NCBI RefSeq assembly: GCF_001955695.1
Contig: NZ_CP019236.1
Span: forward strand, 3,348,001-3,412,000
Reading direction: 5' to 3'
Length of the DNA stretch: 64,000 nt
Source of the DNA: Rhodoferax koreense
Lineage (GTDB): Bacteria > Pseudomonadota > Gammaproteobacteria > Burkholderiales > Burkholderiaceae_C
Made by a program: the position numbers and the translations under genes. Position 1 is the stretch's first letter. Each line of letters opens with the position of its first letter. Of the stretch, positions 1 through 10,389 are shown piece by piece. Below the pieces are notes generated by a model. It ran no database searches. It saw only the letters and a program-made list of their open reading frames with translations, and was not told the DNA's origin.

Positions 1-96
1 TCCGTTATAGACCTGTCGGGCACGCCGCACAATTGCCATTCGTCCCCTTTACCGCAGCTTCACCCGCGTTGACCGGGCGTTCACGCGGCGCCGCCC

Positions 97-1035
97 TCAA
101 GGCACGGCGACCGCCACCCGGCCGGTCTCGAAAAAGCGGCGCAGGTTCTCCAGCACCAGGTCGCCCATGGCCTTGCGCGTCTCGTGGGTGGCGCTGGCCA
201 GGTGCGGCAGCAGCACCACGTTGTCCAGCGCGAACAGCCGCTCGGGCACACGCGGTTCGTCCCCGAACACGTCGAGCCCGGCGCCGGCGATGGTCCTGGC
301 CTCCAGCGCCTGCACCAGGGCGGCTTCGTCCACCACCGAGCCGCGCGAGATGTTGACCAGGAAGCCTTGCGGCCCGAGCGCGGCCAGCACCTCCTTCGAC
401 ACCAGATGCCGGGTCTCGGGCCCGCCGGCACTCGCGATCACCAGGAAATCGGCCCATTCGGCCAGGCCTTTGAGGGTGGGCTCGTAGGCGTAGGCCACGT
501 CGGCCACCGGCTTGCGGTTGTGGTAGCGCACCTCCATGTCGAAGCCGCCAGCGCGCTTGGCAATGACGCGGCCGATGCGGCCCAGGCCCATGATGCCCAG
601 GCGCTTGCCGCTGATCCTGGTGGTCAGCGGATAGGTGCCCTTCTGCCAGTCGCCGCGGCGCACGAAACGGTCGGAGGCGCTGAACTGACGCGCCACGTCC
701 ATCACCAGCCCGAAGGCGGTGTCGGCCACGCAGTCGTTGAGCACGTCGGGCGTGTAGCCCACGGGGATGCCACGCGACCTGGCCAGTGCGATGTCGATCG
801 TCTCGTAACCCACGCCGAAGCTGGAGATGACCTTGAGGTTGGGCATCGCGTTGATCAGCGCCGTGTCCGCGCCGAAGCGCGCCGAGGTCACGGCGCCGAC
901 GAATTCGGCGCCGTGCCGGGCCAGGTAGGCGGCCGGATCGGGCTGTTTCCAGAGGGGGACGATGTCGTAGCGTTCGTTCAGTGTCGTTTCAAGCGCGGGC
1001 AGCAGGGCGCCGACCTGGAGGAGGCATGGTTTCAT
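97..1035 (-). CDS. D-2-hydroxyacid dehydrogenase (NAD(P)-dependent)
   Basis: Predicted cytoplasmic oxidoreductase that interconverts a 2-hydroxy acid and a 2-keto acid (glyoxylate/hydroxypyruvate reductase type). The 312-residue length is normal for the family. The Rossmann motif GLGRIGRVIAKR lies near the middle, and the three catalytic positions are visible: Arg in NISRGSVVDE, Glu in GDEPRVP and His in LLPHLASATHETR. I chose the ATG at 1035; a GTG at 1065 would also be in frame and starts right after the stop of the upstream gene. It is the last gene of a leftward sugar-acid catabolic cluster, so it may handle the 2-keto acid product of the neighbouring aldolase. The substrate cannot be read from sequence. 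Confidence 0.92.
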   Translation of the reverse strand: MKPCLLQVGALLPALETTLNERYDIVPLWKQPDPAAYLARHGAEFVGAVTSARFGADTALINAMPNLKVISSFGVGYETIDIALARSRGIPVGYTPDVLNDCVADTAFGLVMDVARQFSASDRFVRRGDWQKGTYPLTTRISGKRLGIMGLGRIGRVIAKRAGGFDMEVRYHNRKPVADVAYAYEPTLKGLAEWADFLVIASAGGPETRHLVSKEVLAALGPQGFLVNISRGSVVDEAALVQALEARTIAGAGLDVFGDEPRVPERLFALDNVVLLPHLASATHETRKAMGDLVLENLRRFFETGRVAVAVP

Positions 1036-1065
1036 GGGCTTGTGCGTGGGCAGTGGACAGGACAC

Positions 1066-2034
1066 TTATTCTGGACTGATACCGGCGTCTTTCGCGACCT
1101 TGGCCCACTTCACCATTTCGGTGCCGATGAAGTCGGTGAATTGCTGCGGCGTGCCGCCACCGGGTTCGATGCCGGCATCGAGCAGGCGCTGGCGCACGTC
1201 GGGCATCAGCAGGATCTTGTTGACCTCGGCGTTGAGCTTGGCCACTACCGCCTTCGGTGTGCCGGCCGGTGCGAGCAGGCCGCCCCAGGTGCTGGTCTCG
1301 TAGCCGGGCATGCCGGCCTCGATCATGGTCGGCACGTCGGGGGCCACCGAGGCGCGTTTGGCCGTGGTCACCGCCAGCGCGCGCACCGTACCGGCCTTGA
1401 CCTGCACGTTGATCGCCGCCACGGTATCGAACATCAGCGACACGCGGCCGCTGATCACGTCGGGATGCGCGAGCGTGCTGCCCTTGTAGGGGATGTGCAC
1501 CATGTCGATGCCGGCCATGCTCTTGAACAGCTCGCCGGAGAAATGCGGCGCGCCGCCGGAGCCGCTGGAGGCGAAGGACAGCTTGCCCGGATGGGCCAGG
1601 CCGTAGGCCTTGAGTTCCATGACGCTCTTCACCGGCAGCGTGTTCGACACCACCAGCATCAGCGGCACCACATGGGTCTGGATCACCGGCTCGAAGCTTT
1701 TGAGCGTGTCGAACGGCAGCTTCTTCACCATGCTCGGATTGATCGCATGGCTGCTGGCCACCAGCGCCAGGACATGGCCGTCGGGTGCGGCCTTGGCCAC
1801 GAAGTCGGTGCCGATGATGCCGGTGGCGCCGGTCTTGTTGTCGATGACCACCGGCTGCCCCCAGGCGTCGGTGAGCTTCTGGCCGATCAGCCGCGCCGCC
1901 AGGTCGATCGCGCCGCCGGGGGAGGCCGGCACGACGATGGTCATCGGCTTGGTGGGGAAGTTTTGTGCCACGGATGCCATTGGCGCGGAGGCGGCCAGCG
2001 CGGCGGCGCAGAAAGCGAGCAGGGAAGTTTTCAT
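1066..2034 (-). CDS. Bug-family tripartite tricarboxylate transporter substrate-binding protein
   Basis: Periplasmic solute receptor of the TctC/Bug family, about 322 residues as usual. The N-terminus MKTSLLAFCAAALAASAPMASVAQ is a Sec signal peptide, and family hallmarks follow (PMTIVVPASPGGAIDLAAR near the N-terminus, IPYKGS in the middle). The start at 2034 is supported by GGAG eight bases upstream; a start 24 bases earlier lacks this. It lies between an RraA-like aldolase gene and a dehydrogenase gene and is the second Bug gene in the cluster. No TctA/TctB membrane genes are present here, so it must work with a permease encoded elsewhere. The ligand is probably a carboxylate or sugar acid (inferred from context). 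Confidence 0.93.
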   Translation of the reverse strand: MKTSLLAFCAAALAASAPMASVAQNFPTKPMTIVVPASPGGAIDLAARLIGQKLTDAWGQPVVIDNKTGATGIIGTDFVAKAAPDGHVLALVASSHAINPSMVKKLPFDTLKSFEPVIQTHVVPLMLVVSNTLPVKSVMELKAYGLAHPGKLSFASSGSGGAPHFSGELFKSMAGIDMVHIPYKGSTLAHPDVISGRVSLMFDTVAAINVQVKAGTVRALAVTTAKRASVAPDVPTMIEAGMPGYETSTWGGLLAPAGTPKAVVAKLNAEVNKILLMPDVRQRLLDAGIEPGGGTPQQFTDFIGTEMVKWAKVAKDAGISPE

Positions 2035-2121
2035 CTTGTCTCCGGAATTTGAGGTCAAATCGGCCTCTGGCGCTGGTGGAACCGGCGTCGTCAGCTATTT
2101 AATCGATAGCAGATGGGCCCA

Positions 2122-2841
2122 TCAGGCGCCCCGGGTTTTGGCCCATTCGGCATAGGCCGCCAGCGTCTCGGCATTCGGCGGATAGGTGCCGGCCAGCTTG
2201 GCGCCGCCCTGCACTCTCTCCAGGATGAAGACCTCCATCTTTTCCTGCTCCACCGCGTCGCGGGCCACTTCGTCGGCCAGGTGCGCCGGGATGATGACCA
2301 CGCCTTCGTCGTCACCGACCACCACGTCGCCCGGGTACACGGCCACGCCGCCGCAGCCGATGGGCACGTTCAGGTCCACCGCATGGTGGTGGATCAGGTT
2401 CAGCGGCGCGCTGCCGCCGGCGCAGTAGACGGGGAAATCCATCTCGGCGATGAAGCCGCTGTCGCGCACCGGGCCGTCGGAGACGAGGCCGGCCGCGCCG
2501 CGCACCTGGAGCCGCGTGGTCAGGATGCCGCCGCCGGAGGCCACGCGCGTCTCGCCGCGGCAGTCGATGACCAGCACATGGCCGGGCGGCACGCTCTCGA
2601 TGCCCTTGCGCTGCGGATGGTTCGGGTCCTGGAACGCGCTGATCTGGTCCAGGTCTTCCCGCGCGGGGATGTTGCGCATGGTGTAGGCCGGGCCGACCAG
2701 ATTGCCGCCGCTCGGGTCGGTCAGCCGCGCGATGCCCTGCAGGAAGACATTGCGGAAGCCGCGCTTGAACAGCTGCGTGCACAGGGTGGCCACGCTCACG
2801 TGGCGCAGGTTTTCCAGGGTGGTGGGGTTCAGGTCGGACAT
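2122..2841 (-). CDS. RraA-like / 4-hydroxy-4-methyl-2-oxoglutarate aldolase family protein
   Basis: 239-residue member of the RraA/HMG aldolase family. These enzymes share a fold with the ribonuclease E inhibitor RraA, but most act as divalent-metal class II pyruvate aldolases or decarboxylases. The signature SDGPVRDSG carries the Arg-Asp pair that binds pyruvate and metal, and VVVGDDEGVVIIP near the C-terminus is typical. In this operon an aldolase that cleaves a keto acid made by the upstream dehydratase is more likely than RNase regulation. The ATG at 2841 agrees with the family N-terminus. Confidence 0.88.
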   Translation of the reverse strand: MSDLNPTTLENLRHVSVATLCTQLFKRGFRNVFLQGIARLTDPSGGNLVGPAYTMRNIPAREDLDQISAFQDPNHPQRKGIESVPPGHVLVIDCRGETRVASGGGILTTRLQVRGAAGLVSDGPVRDSGFIAEMDFPVYCAGGSAPLNLIHHHAVDLNVPIGCGGVAVYPGDVVVGDDEGVVIIPAHLADEVARDAVEQEKMEVFILERVQGGAKLAGTYPPNAETLAAYAEWAKTRGA

Positions 2842-2878
2842 GGTGTGGCGTCGATGGTTGATAAAGCGGTTTACTTTT

Positions 2879-2956
2879 CCCGTTCGCCCTGGGCTTGTCG
2901 AAGGGCTCGGATCAGCTCGGGGCCGAATGCCCTTCGACGGGCTCAGGGCGAACGGG
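2879..2956. repeat. REP-like inverted repeat in intergenic space
   Basis: Two arms (about 2879-2907 and 2929-2956) are near-perfect inverted copies of a sequence beginning CCGTTCGCCCTG and containing TCGAAGGGC, separated by about 20 bases. Palindromes of this kind are dispersed through many beta- and gammaproteobacterial genomes. It fills the gap between a Bug gene and an RraA-like gene and could form a long hairpin in the operon mRNA. Confidence 0.8.
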
Positions 2957-2976
2957 TGCGCAGGAGCGTCAAGACA

Positions 2977-4023
2977 TCAATCGGCCTTGGCCCCCGACTT
3001 GGCCACCAGCGCTCCCCAGCGGGGAATCTCCTTGGCCATGTGCGCGGCCAGCTGCTCGGGGCTGCTGGCGACGATCTCCATGCCGAGCTGGGTCTGCAGC
3101 TTGTCCTTCACATCGGGCAGCGCGAGGATGGCCACGATCTCGCTGTTGAGCTTGGTCACGATCGCCTTGGGCGTGCCTTTGGGTGCGTAGACGGCCTGCC
3201 AGGACGACATCTCGAAGCCGGCGATGCCGGACTCGATCATCGTCGGCAGCTGCGGCGCCAACGCGATGCGCTTGCCGGTGGTCACGGCCAGGAGCTTGAG
3301 CTTGCCGCCGGCAGCCAGCGGCGCGGCGCCCGTCATCTGGTCGAACATGAAGGTCACCAGGCCGCCCGACACGTCCATCATGGCCGGCGGCGTGCCCTTG
3401 TAGGGGATGTGGTCGAGCTTCACGCCGATGAGGTCGGCGAACATTTCGCCGGCCAGGTGGGTCGAGGTGCCGGCGCCGCTGGAGGCGAAGTTGCGCTTGC
3501 TCGGGTCGCGCTTGAGCAGGGCCACGAGTTCGGCCACCGAGTTCACGCCGAGCTTGGGGTCGACGATGAGCACATTGGGCAGCATGGCCACGAGGCAAAC
3601 GGGCTCGAAATCCTTCACCGGGTCGTACGGTAGATTCTTGTACAGGCTGGCGTTGATCGCATGCGTGCTGATGGTGCCGCCGAACAGCGTGTAGCCGTCG
3701 GGCTTGGCCCGGGCCACGATGCCGGCGCCGACGGCACCCGCGGCGCCGGGCTTGTTGTCGACGACGAAAGGCTGGCCCAGTCGCTCCGACAGCTTCTGCG
3801 TGAGCGCACGGCCGATGACGTCGGTGGAGCCGCCCGGCGTGAACGGCACGACGTAGGTGACGGAGCGGCTGGGATAGCCTGCTTCGGCCGACTGCGCCCG
3901 CACCAGGGACGGCAGCATCGAAACCAGGCCGAGGCCGCCGAGCGACTTGAGCAGGAAGCGGCGCGGCGATGGATGACGTGAGGTACGCTGGGGCGGCCGG
4001 GCCGGGATGTTGAAGGATGGCAT
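2977..4023 (-). CDS. Bug-family substrate-binding protein with twin-arginine-type leader
   Basis: 348-residue periplasmic receptor of the TctC/Bug family, paralogous to the product of 1066-2034. After the start at 4023 (GGAG nine bases upstream) comes an unusually long leader with PRRFLLKSLGGLGLVSM followed by VRAQ. The RRxxLK pattern resembles a Tat signal, whereas the paralogue has a plain Sec signal. YVVPFTPGGSTDVIGR and IPYKGTPPAMMD are conserved Bug motifs. It lies directly downstream of the dehydratase gene, so it probably binds the sugar acid or a related carboxylate. Confidence 0.92.
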   Translation of the reverse strand: MPSFNIPARPPQRTSRHPSPRRFLLKSLGGLGLVSMLPSLVRAQSAEAGYPSRSVTYVVPFTPGGSTDVIGRALTQKLSERLGQPFVVDNKPGAAGAVGAGIVARAKPDGYTLFGGTISTHAINASLYKNLPYDPVKDFEPVCLVAMLPNVLIVDPKLGVNSVAELVALLKRDPSKRNFASSGAGTSTHLAGEMFADLIGVKLDHIPYKGTPPAMMDVSGGLVTFMFDQMTGAAPLAAGGKLKLLAVTTGKRIALAPQLPTMIESGIAGFEMSSWQAVYAPKGTPKAIVTKLNSEIVAILALPDVKDKLQTQLGMEIVASSPEQLAAHMAKEIPRWGALVAKSGAKAD

Positions 4024-4066
4024 GGATTTGTCTCCGAAGTTGATAGGGTGTTGTGCCGCGGCTGGT

Positions 4067-5827
4067 TCAGTGGATCTCGGGCTCGCCGGCCGGGCCGGCG
4101 TCGGTGCCGACCTCGGAGGGGTCCACGTAGTCGGGCTCGAGGAAGTCGAAATCGCAGCCCTTGTCGGCCTGCTGCACATGCTTCAGGTACAACACGCCAT
4201 AGCCGCGCGAGAACTTCGGGATCGGCTTCTTCCAGGCGGCACGGCGCTGCGCGATCTCCTCGTCGCTGACCTGCATGTCGATACGCCGAGCCTCGATGTC
4301 GAGGGTGATCAGGTCGCCGGTGCGCACCAGGGCCAGCGGGCCGCCGATGTGCGACTCGGGCGTGACGTGCAGCACGCAGGCGCCGTAGCTGGTGCCGCTC
4401 ATGCGCGCGTCGCTGATGCGCACCATGTCGCGCACGCCCTCCTTCAGGAGTTTCTGCGGGATCGGCAACTGGCCCCATTCGGGCATGCCTGGCGCGCCCT
4501 GCGGGCCGGCGCTCTGCAGCACGATCACGCTGTCCTTGTCGATGTCGAGATCGGGCGCGTCGATGCGCGCGGCCATGTCGTTGTAGTCCTTGAACACCAC
4601 CGCCCGGCCCGTGTGCTTGCGGAACTGCTGCTCCATGGCCGCGGGCTTGATGACCGCGCCGCCGGGCGCGAGGTTGCCGTGCAGCACGGCCAGGCCGTCT
4701 TTCGCGACCAGCGCGGTCTCACGGGTCAGGATCACGTCGTCGTTGTAGACCTCGGCACCCGCGATGTCTTCGGCCAACGTCCGGCCGCTGACGGTCCTGG
4801 TGCTGCCGTCGATCATGTCGCCCATGCGCACCAGGAAGGCGCGCAGCCCGCCGGCGTAATAGAAGTCTTCCATCAAATACTTGCCCGTCGGCCGCAGGTT
4901 GAGGATGACCGGCGTCCTGCGCGCGATCTCGTCGAAGCGCGCCAGCGTGAGGTCGACGCCGGCGCGGCGCGCCATGGCGATCAGGTGCACGATGGCGTTG
5001 GTCGAGCCGCCCAGGCCGAGCGCGGTGGTGACGGCGTTGTCGAAGGAAGTGGCCGTCAGGATGTCGAGCGGCTTCAGGTCTTCCCAGACCATGTCGACGA
5101 TGCGCTTGCCGGTGAGCGTGGCCATGTGCTGGTGGCGCGAATCGGGCGCGGGAATGGAGGTGGCGCCGGACAGCGTCAGGCCCAGCGTCTCCACCGTGGC
5201 GGTCAGCGTGGAGGCCGTGCCCATGGTCATGCAGTGGCCGGGCGAGCGGGCGATGCCGTTTTCCACGTCCTGCCAGTCTTCTTCGGTGATGTTGCCCGCA
5301 CGCAGCTCGGCCCAGTACTTCCAGGTGTCGGAGCCGCTGCCCAGCACCTTGCCCTTGTAGTCGCCGCGCAGCATCGGGCCGGCCGGCATGAAGATGCTGG
5401 GCAGGTTCATGGAGATGGCGCCCATGATCAGCGCCGGCGTGGTCTTGTCGCAGCCGCCCATGAGCACGCAGCCGTCCACCGGATACGAGCGCAGCAACTC
5501 CTCCGTCTCCATCGCCAGCAGGTTGCGGTAGAGCATGGTGGTGGGCTTCTGCATCGCCTCGCTGAGCGTGATGGCCGGCATCTCCAGCGGGAAGCCGCCG
5601 GCCTGCCAGATGCCGCGCTTGACCTCTTCCACGCGCTGCTTGAAGTGGCTGTGGCAGGAGGCGATATCGCTCCAGGTGTTGATGATGGCGATGATGGGCT
5701 TGCCCATGTAGTCGCTGCGGTGGTAGCCGATCTGCGCGGTGCGCGAATGGTGGCCGAACGAACGCAGGTCCTTCACGCCGTACCACTTGTGGCTGCGCAG
5801 GGTCTCGGGGGTTTTGCGGGTGGTCAT
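4067..5827 (-). CDS. IlvD/Edd-family dehydratase (sugar-acid dehydratase)
   Basis: 586-residue iron-sulfur dehydratase. The family includes dihydroxy-acid, phosphogluconate and pentonate dehydratases, which remove water from a 2,3-dihydroxy acid to give a 2-keto-3-deoxy acid. Cluster-ligand motifs are visible: [27 protein letters not shown] and [15 protein letters not shown]. Together with the length these resemble the sugar-acid (L-arabinonate type) branch more than IlvD. The genomic context agrees: a LacI-type regulator lies upstream, and Bug receptors, an aldolase and a dehydrogenase lie downstream. It is the first structural gene after the operator at 5849-5862. The exact substrate is unknown. 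Confidence 0.93.
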   Translation of the reverse strand: MTTRKTPETLRSHKWYGVKDLRSFGHHSRTAQIGYHRSDYMGKPIIAIINTWSDIASCHSHFKQRVEEVKRGIWQAGGFPLEMPAITLSEAMQKPTTMLYRNLLAMETEELLRSYPVDGCVLMGGCDKTTPALIMGAISMNLPSIFMPAGPMLRGDYKGKVLGSGSDTWKYWAELRAGNITEEDWQDVENGIARSPGHCMTMGTASTLTATVETLGLTLSGATSIPAPDSRHQHMATLTGKRIVDMVWEDLKPLDILTATSFDNAVTTALGLGGSTNAIVHLIAMARRAGVDLTLARFDEIARRTPVILNLRPTGKYLMEDFYYAGGLRAFLVRMGDMIDGSTRTVSGRTLAEDIAGAEVYNDDVILTRETALVAKDGLAVLHGNLAPGGAVIKPAAMEQQFRKHTGRAVVFKDYNDMAARIDAPDLDIDKDSVIVLQSAGPQGAPGMPEWGQLPIPQKLLKEGVRDMVRISDARMSGTSYGACVLHVTPESHIGGPLALVRTGDLITLDIEARRIDMQVSDEEIAQRRAAWKKPIPKFSRGYGVLYLKHVQQADKGCDFDFLEPDYVDPSEVGTDAGPAGEPEIH

Positions 5828-5848
5828 GGAATTTTGCTGCCGTAGTTA

Positions 5849-5896
5849 TGTTAGCGCTAACAAATCGATGTTAACGAAACCACCCGGCAGCGTCAA
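5849..5896 (-). promoter_or_regulatory. Promoter and LacI-type operator of the sugar-acid operon
   Basis: Read on the minus strand, TTGACG (5896-5891) and TAACAT (5873-5868) are separated by 17 bases and form a plausible promoter. The perfect palindrome TGTTAGCGCTAACA (5862-5849) begins about where transcription should start, and a further GTTAAC overlaps the -10 box. This is the expected site for repression by the LacI-type protein encoded just upstream. Confidence 0.7.
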
Positions 5897-5897
5897 C

Positions 5898-6950
5898 CTA
5901 CAGACTGGCCCGATCGATCAGTGAAAACCCGATGTCCCGGATGCGCGGCCCCGTGTCCACCCCATCGACCCGGTCGAGGATGAATCGGGCCGCCTGGCGG
6001 CCGATGGCCGTGCCGTCGATGTGCACGGTGCTCAGCGCCGGATGGGTGTGGGCCGCGAAGCCGAGGTTGCCGAAGCCCATCACCGCCACGTCCTGCGGCA
6101 CGGTCAGCCCCTGCGCCTGGGCTTCGGTCATCACGCCGTGGGCCAGGGCGTCGGAACTGCAGAACACCACGTCGAGCCGTGGACACACCTTGCGCAGTTC
6201 GACCAGGCCGGTGCGCCCGCCCTCCAGCGTGGTCGGCGGCGGTGCCACCACAACCGGCACCTCGGCCACGCCGAGCGCGCGCAGGCGCTCGACGAATCCC
6301 GTGCGGCGCAAGGTGGCGCGATGGTCGTCGGCCGTGACCAGGCCCGGATGCCGGTAGCCGCGCTCGAAAAGCAGATCGGCCACCGCCGCCCCGGCTTTCT
6401 CGTGCGAAAACCCGACCAGCATGTCGATCGGCGTGGGCGTCAGGTCCCAGGTTTCCACCACCGGAATGCCGGACGCCAGCAGGCGCTGCCGCCCCTGCGC
6501 CGAATGCATGATGCCGGTCAGCACGATGCCGTCGGGGCGACGGCCGATGATGGCGTCGAGCAGGGCGTCCTCGCGCGAATCGGCGTAGCCGCTCTGTCCC
6601 AGCATGAGCTGACAGCCGGCCTCGGCCAGGCTTTCGGTGAGCGCCTGGATGGTCTCCAGGAACACCGGCCCGGCAATGGTCGGCACCAGCGCCGCCACCA
6701 GCCGGCTGCGGTTGGACGCCAGGCCGCCGGCCATGAGATTGGGCACATAGCCGGTGCGGGCGACCGCATCCCGCACGCGCTCCAGCGTCTCGGGCGACAC
6801 CATGGCCGGCGTGTTGAGCGCGCGCGACACGGTGATGGCCGACACGCCCGCGAGCTTGGACACGTCACTGAGCGTGATGCCGCCCGTGCCACGCCGCGGG
6901 GCGCGCTGGCCCGGCTTGGCAATGGATTTGGGCGACGCCGCTGACTTCAT
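5898..6950 (-). CDS. LacI/GntR-type transcriptional regulator
   Basis: 350-residue repressor with an N-terminal helix-turn-helix and hinge (ITLSDVSKLAGVSAITVSRALN, about residues 25-46) and a periplasmic-binding-protein-like sensor domain. The domain order and length match LacI-family regulators of gluconate and other sugar-acid genes. A basic tail of about 24 residues precedes the helix-turn-helix. The gene sits 70 bases upstream of the dehydratase and its stop codon lies next to the operator-promoter, so local control of the downstream operon is likely. The inducer is probably the sugar acid or its keto-deoxy product (inferred). Confidence 0.93.
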   Translation of the reverse strand: MKSAASPKSIAKPGQRAPRRGTGGITLSDVSKLAGVSAITVSRALNTPAMVSPETLERVRDAVARTGYVPNLMAGGLASNRSRLVAALVPTIAGPVFLETIQALTESLAEAGCQLMLGQSGYADSREDALLDAIIGRRPDGIVLTGIMHSAQGRQRLLASGIPVVETWDLTPTPIDMLVGFSHEKAGAAVADLLFERGYRHPGLVTADDHRATLRRTGFVERLRALGVAEVPVVVAPPPTTLEGGRTGLVELRKVCPRLDVVFCSSDALAHGVMTEAQAQGLTVPQDVAVMGFGNLGFAAHTHPALSTVHIDGTAIGRQAARFILDRVDGVDTGPRIRDIGFSLIDRASL

Positions 6951-6957
6951 GCTTTCA

Positions 6958-8899
<1,942 letters not shown>

Positions 8900-8987
8900 T
8901 CAGGTGCTGGTGGATGCCCCGGTAGTGCCCCTGCGGTCGGGCCCACGGAGCGGCGCCAGGGCCGTGCACGTGATGCCGCAACAGGAA

Positions 8988-9068
8988 ACGCTCTTCTTCC
9001 GCCGGTACTAACCGGTTCAAGTTCATCGGGTTCGGCATCAAAGCCGTCTCAGCGCAAAGGCACCCCGG
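8988..9068 (-). promoter_or_regulatory. TPP (thi-box) riboswitch upstream of thiC
   Basis: On the minus strand the conserved thi-box parts occur in order: GGGGTGCC, CTGAGA, a variable stem ending in GAACCCG, then GAACTTGAACCGGTTAGTA and CCGGCG. This is the aptamer that binds thiamine pyrophosphate and shuts off thiC. The 3' boundary and the expression platform before the thiC start were not resolved. Confidence 0.95.
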
Positions 9069-9153
9069 AGCAGTGCGGAGTATAGCCAGCGCGCTTGTAA
9101 AATTTGCGCTGTTGACGGCCCTCGTCAGCGCCACTCCATCCCACCACGCCGAC

Positions 9154-10125
9154 ATGCCCGCAGCTTCAAGTCCCCAACCAGACGTCTCGGTGGTCATGCC
9201 CGTCTTCAATTCCGGCGACTACCTGCGCGAGGCCGTGCACTCGGTACTGCATCAGCTGCCGATCGACGACCGGCCGCTGCCGAGCCTGGAACTGATCATC
9301 GTCGACGACCACAGTACCGACGCCCGCACCGTGGCCATGCTTGCGGAGATCGCCGGCATGGACGACCGCGTGCGGGTGATCACCAACCAGCGGTCCAAGG
9401 GCGCGGCAGGCGCGCGCAACACCGGCATCGCGCAGGCGAGCGGCGCCTGGATCGGCTTCATCGACTCCGACGACATCTGGCTGTCGTATGCGCTGGCGCT
9501 GCGTTGGCACTACATCGAAAGCAACCCGGGCATCCGCTGGATCGCAGGCCGCTTCAAGCTGTTGAGAACCGAGCTGACGCTGGCCCAGTACCAGGCGGAT
9601 TGCGCCAGGCTCGCGGCTGACATGGCCGGCACGTCGCAGTACCCCAGGCTCGAGCACCTGCCCCGGCCCTTCCTCGATTTCGCGAAGGAGTGCCTGATCC
9701 AGACCACGGCGGTACTGATCCAACGCGACCTGATCAACGAGATGGGCCTGTTCAACGAAAAGCTGCACCGCGCCGAGGACTACCACCTGTGGTTCCAGTG
9801 CGCGGTGGCCAACGATCTGTGGCGCATCGACTACGAGATCAGCTATTACCGCATCCACGCCGCGAGCCTGACCCACGGCGAGACGCCGCGTTACCTCAAG
9901 GAAGACCTGATGATCGAGATGCTGCTGCAGGGCGAACTCGCCGGCGCGCACCGGGCCAGCCTGGTGCGGCGGCTCGACATGGTGATGCAGGATCACTGCT
10001 ACTTCTACCGTGGCCGGAAACAGTACGGCAATGCCTTCGGCATGGCGATGAAGTGGGTCGGCAAACGGCCGCTCCAGGTCGGCGGCTGGAAGGAATTGCT
10101 GGCCGCAACACTGCGCAGGGGTTGA
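9154..10125 (+). CDS. Family 2 glycosyltransferase
   Basis: About 323 residues with a GT-A fold: VSVVMPVFNSGDYLREAV at the N-terminus, IIVDDHST, GAAGARNTGI, then the nucleotide-sugar/metal site FIDSDDIWL. Such enzymes transfer a sugar from a nucleotide donor to a cell-surface glycan. I prefer ATG 9154, directly before the conserved domain; an upstream in-frame start at 9073 would run into the divergent thiC riboswitch. It is the last host gene before the prophage. Acceptor and donor are unknown. Confidence 0.88.
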   Translation: MPAASSPQPDVSVVMPVFNSGDYLREAVHSVLHQLPIDDRPLPSLELIIVDDHSTDARTVAMLAEIAGMDDRVRVITNQRSKGAAGARNTGIAQASGAWIGFIDSDDIWLSYALALRWHYIESNPGIRWIAGRFKLLRTELTLAQYQADCARLAADMAGTSQYPRLEHLPRPFLDFAKECLIQTTAVLIQRDLINEMGLFNEKLHRAEDYHLWFQCAVANDLWRIDYEISYYRIHAASLTHGETPRYLKEDLMIEMLLQGELAGAHRASLVRRLDMVMQDHCYFYRGRKQYGNAFGMAMKWVGKRPLQVGGWKELLAATLRRG

Positions 10126-10180
10126 ACGCGCAGCGACTTCAAACCGGCAACCAGCAGCACGATCGCGCTTTCCCCAACGA

Positions 10181-10219
10181 AAAAAGGCTCCAGCCGAACG
10201 GCTGGAGCCTTTGAAAAAA
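10181..10219 (-). terminator. Intrinsic terminator downstream of the tRNA-Pro fragment
   Basis: AAAGGCTCCAGCC and GGCTGGAGCCTTT form a 13-bp stem with a short loop. On the minus strand it is followed by a T-rich run, as expected for the terminator of a leftward tRNA gene. It may also stop plus-strand transcription of the glycosyltransferase gene. Confidence 0.85.
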
Positions 10220-10268
10220 TGGTCGGGGCGGTGGGATTCGAACTCACGACCCTCTGCTCCCAAAGCAG
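10220..10268 (-). tRNA. 3' fragment of tRNA-Pro(UGG), prophage attL
   Basis: On the minus strand the sequence runs from the anticodon stem through a TTTGGGA anticodon loop (anticodon TGG, proline), the variable loop, a T-arm with TTCGAAT, an acceptor strand CGCCCCG and an encoded ACCA end. There is no D-arm or 5' acceptor strand to its right, where phage DNA begins. The fragment is therefore the duplicated 3' end left by integration into a tRNA gene. The complete tRNA should lie at the far end of the prophage. One A-C mismatch is seen in the T-stem. Confidence 0.82.
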
Positions 10269-10389
10269 TCTCAAAATCCTTGTAAATCAACAAGCTAGTT
10301 TAATTTTCTCTAACGCGAAATGTCCCGTTCGACATAGTTTCTCGCTCTGATCAGAAGCTTGCGTTAGATTTCCAAATTAATTATTTAGA
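10269..10389. other. attL arm region with small inverted repeats, no gene
   Basis: AT-rich compared with its surroundings. It holds TTGT/ACAA (10280-10293), TCTAACGC paired with GCGTTAGA (10309-10316 and 10361-10368), TGTC/GACA (10321-10334) and the palindrome TCTGATCAGA (10346-10355). Such short repeats beside a tRNA core could be arm-type binding sites for integrase or excisionase, which is inference only. Confidence 0.4.

Noticed and set aside
184..2052. Long open plus-strand frame opposite the dehydrogenase and Bug genes
   Set aside because: Antisense to two well-supported genes; the His/Arg/Gly-rich translation is typical of high-GC antisense frames.
10005..10274. Open minus-strand frame covering the tRNA-Pro fragment
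   Set aside because: It translates the tRNA 3' part and the terminator, a well-known false protein call.
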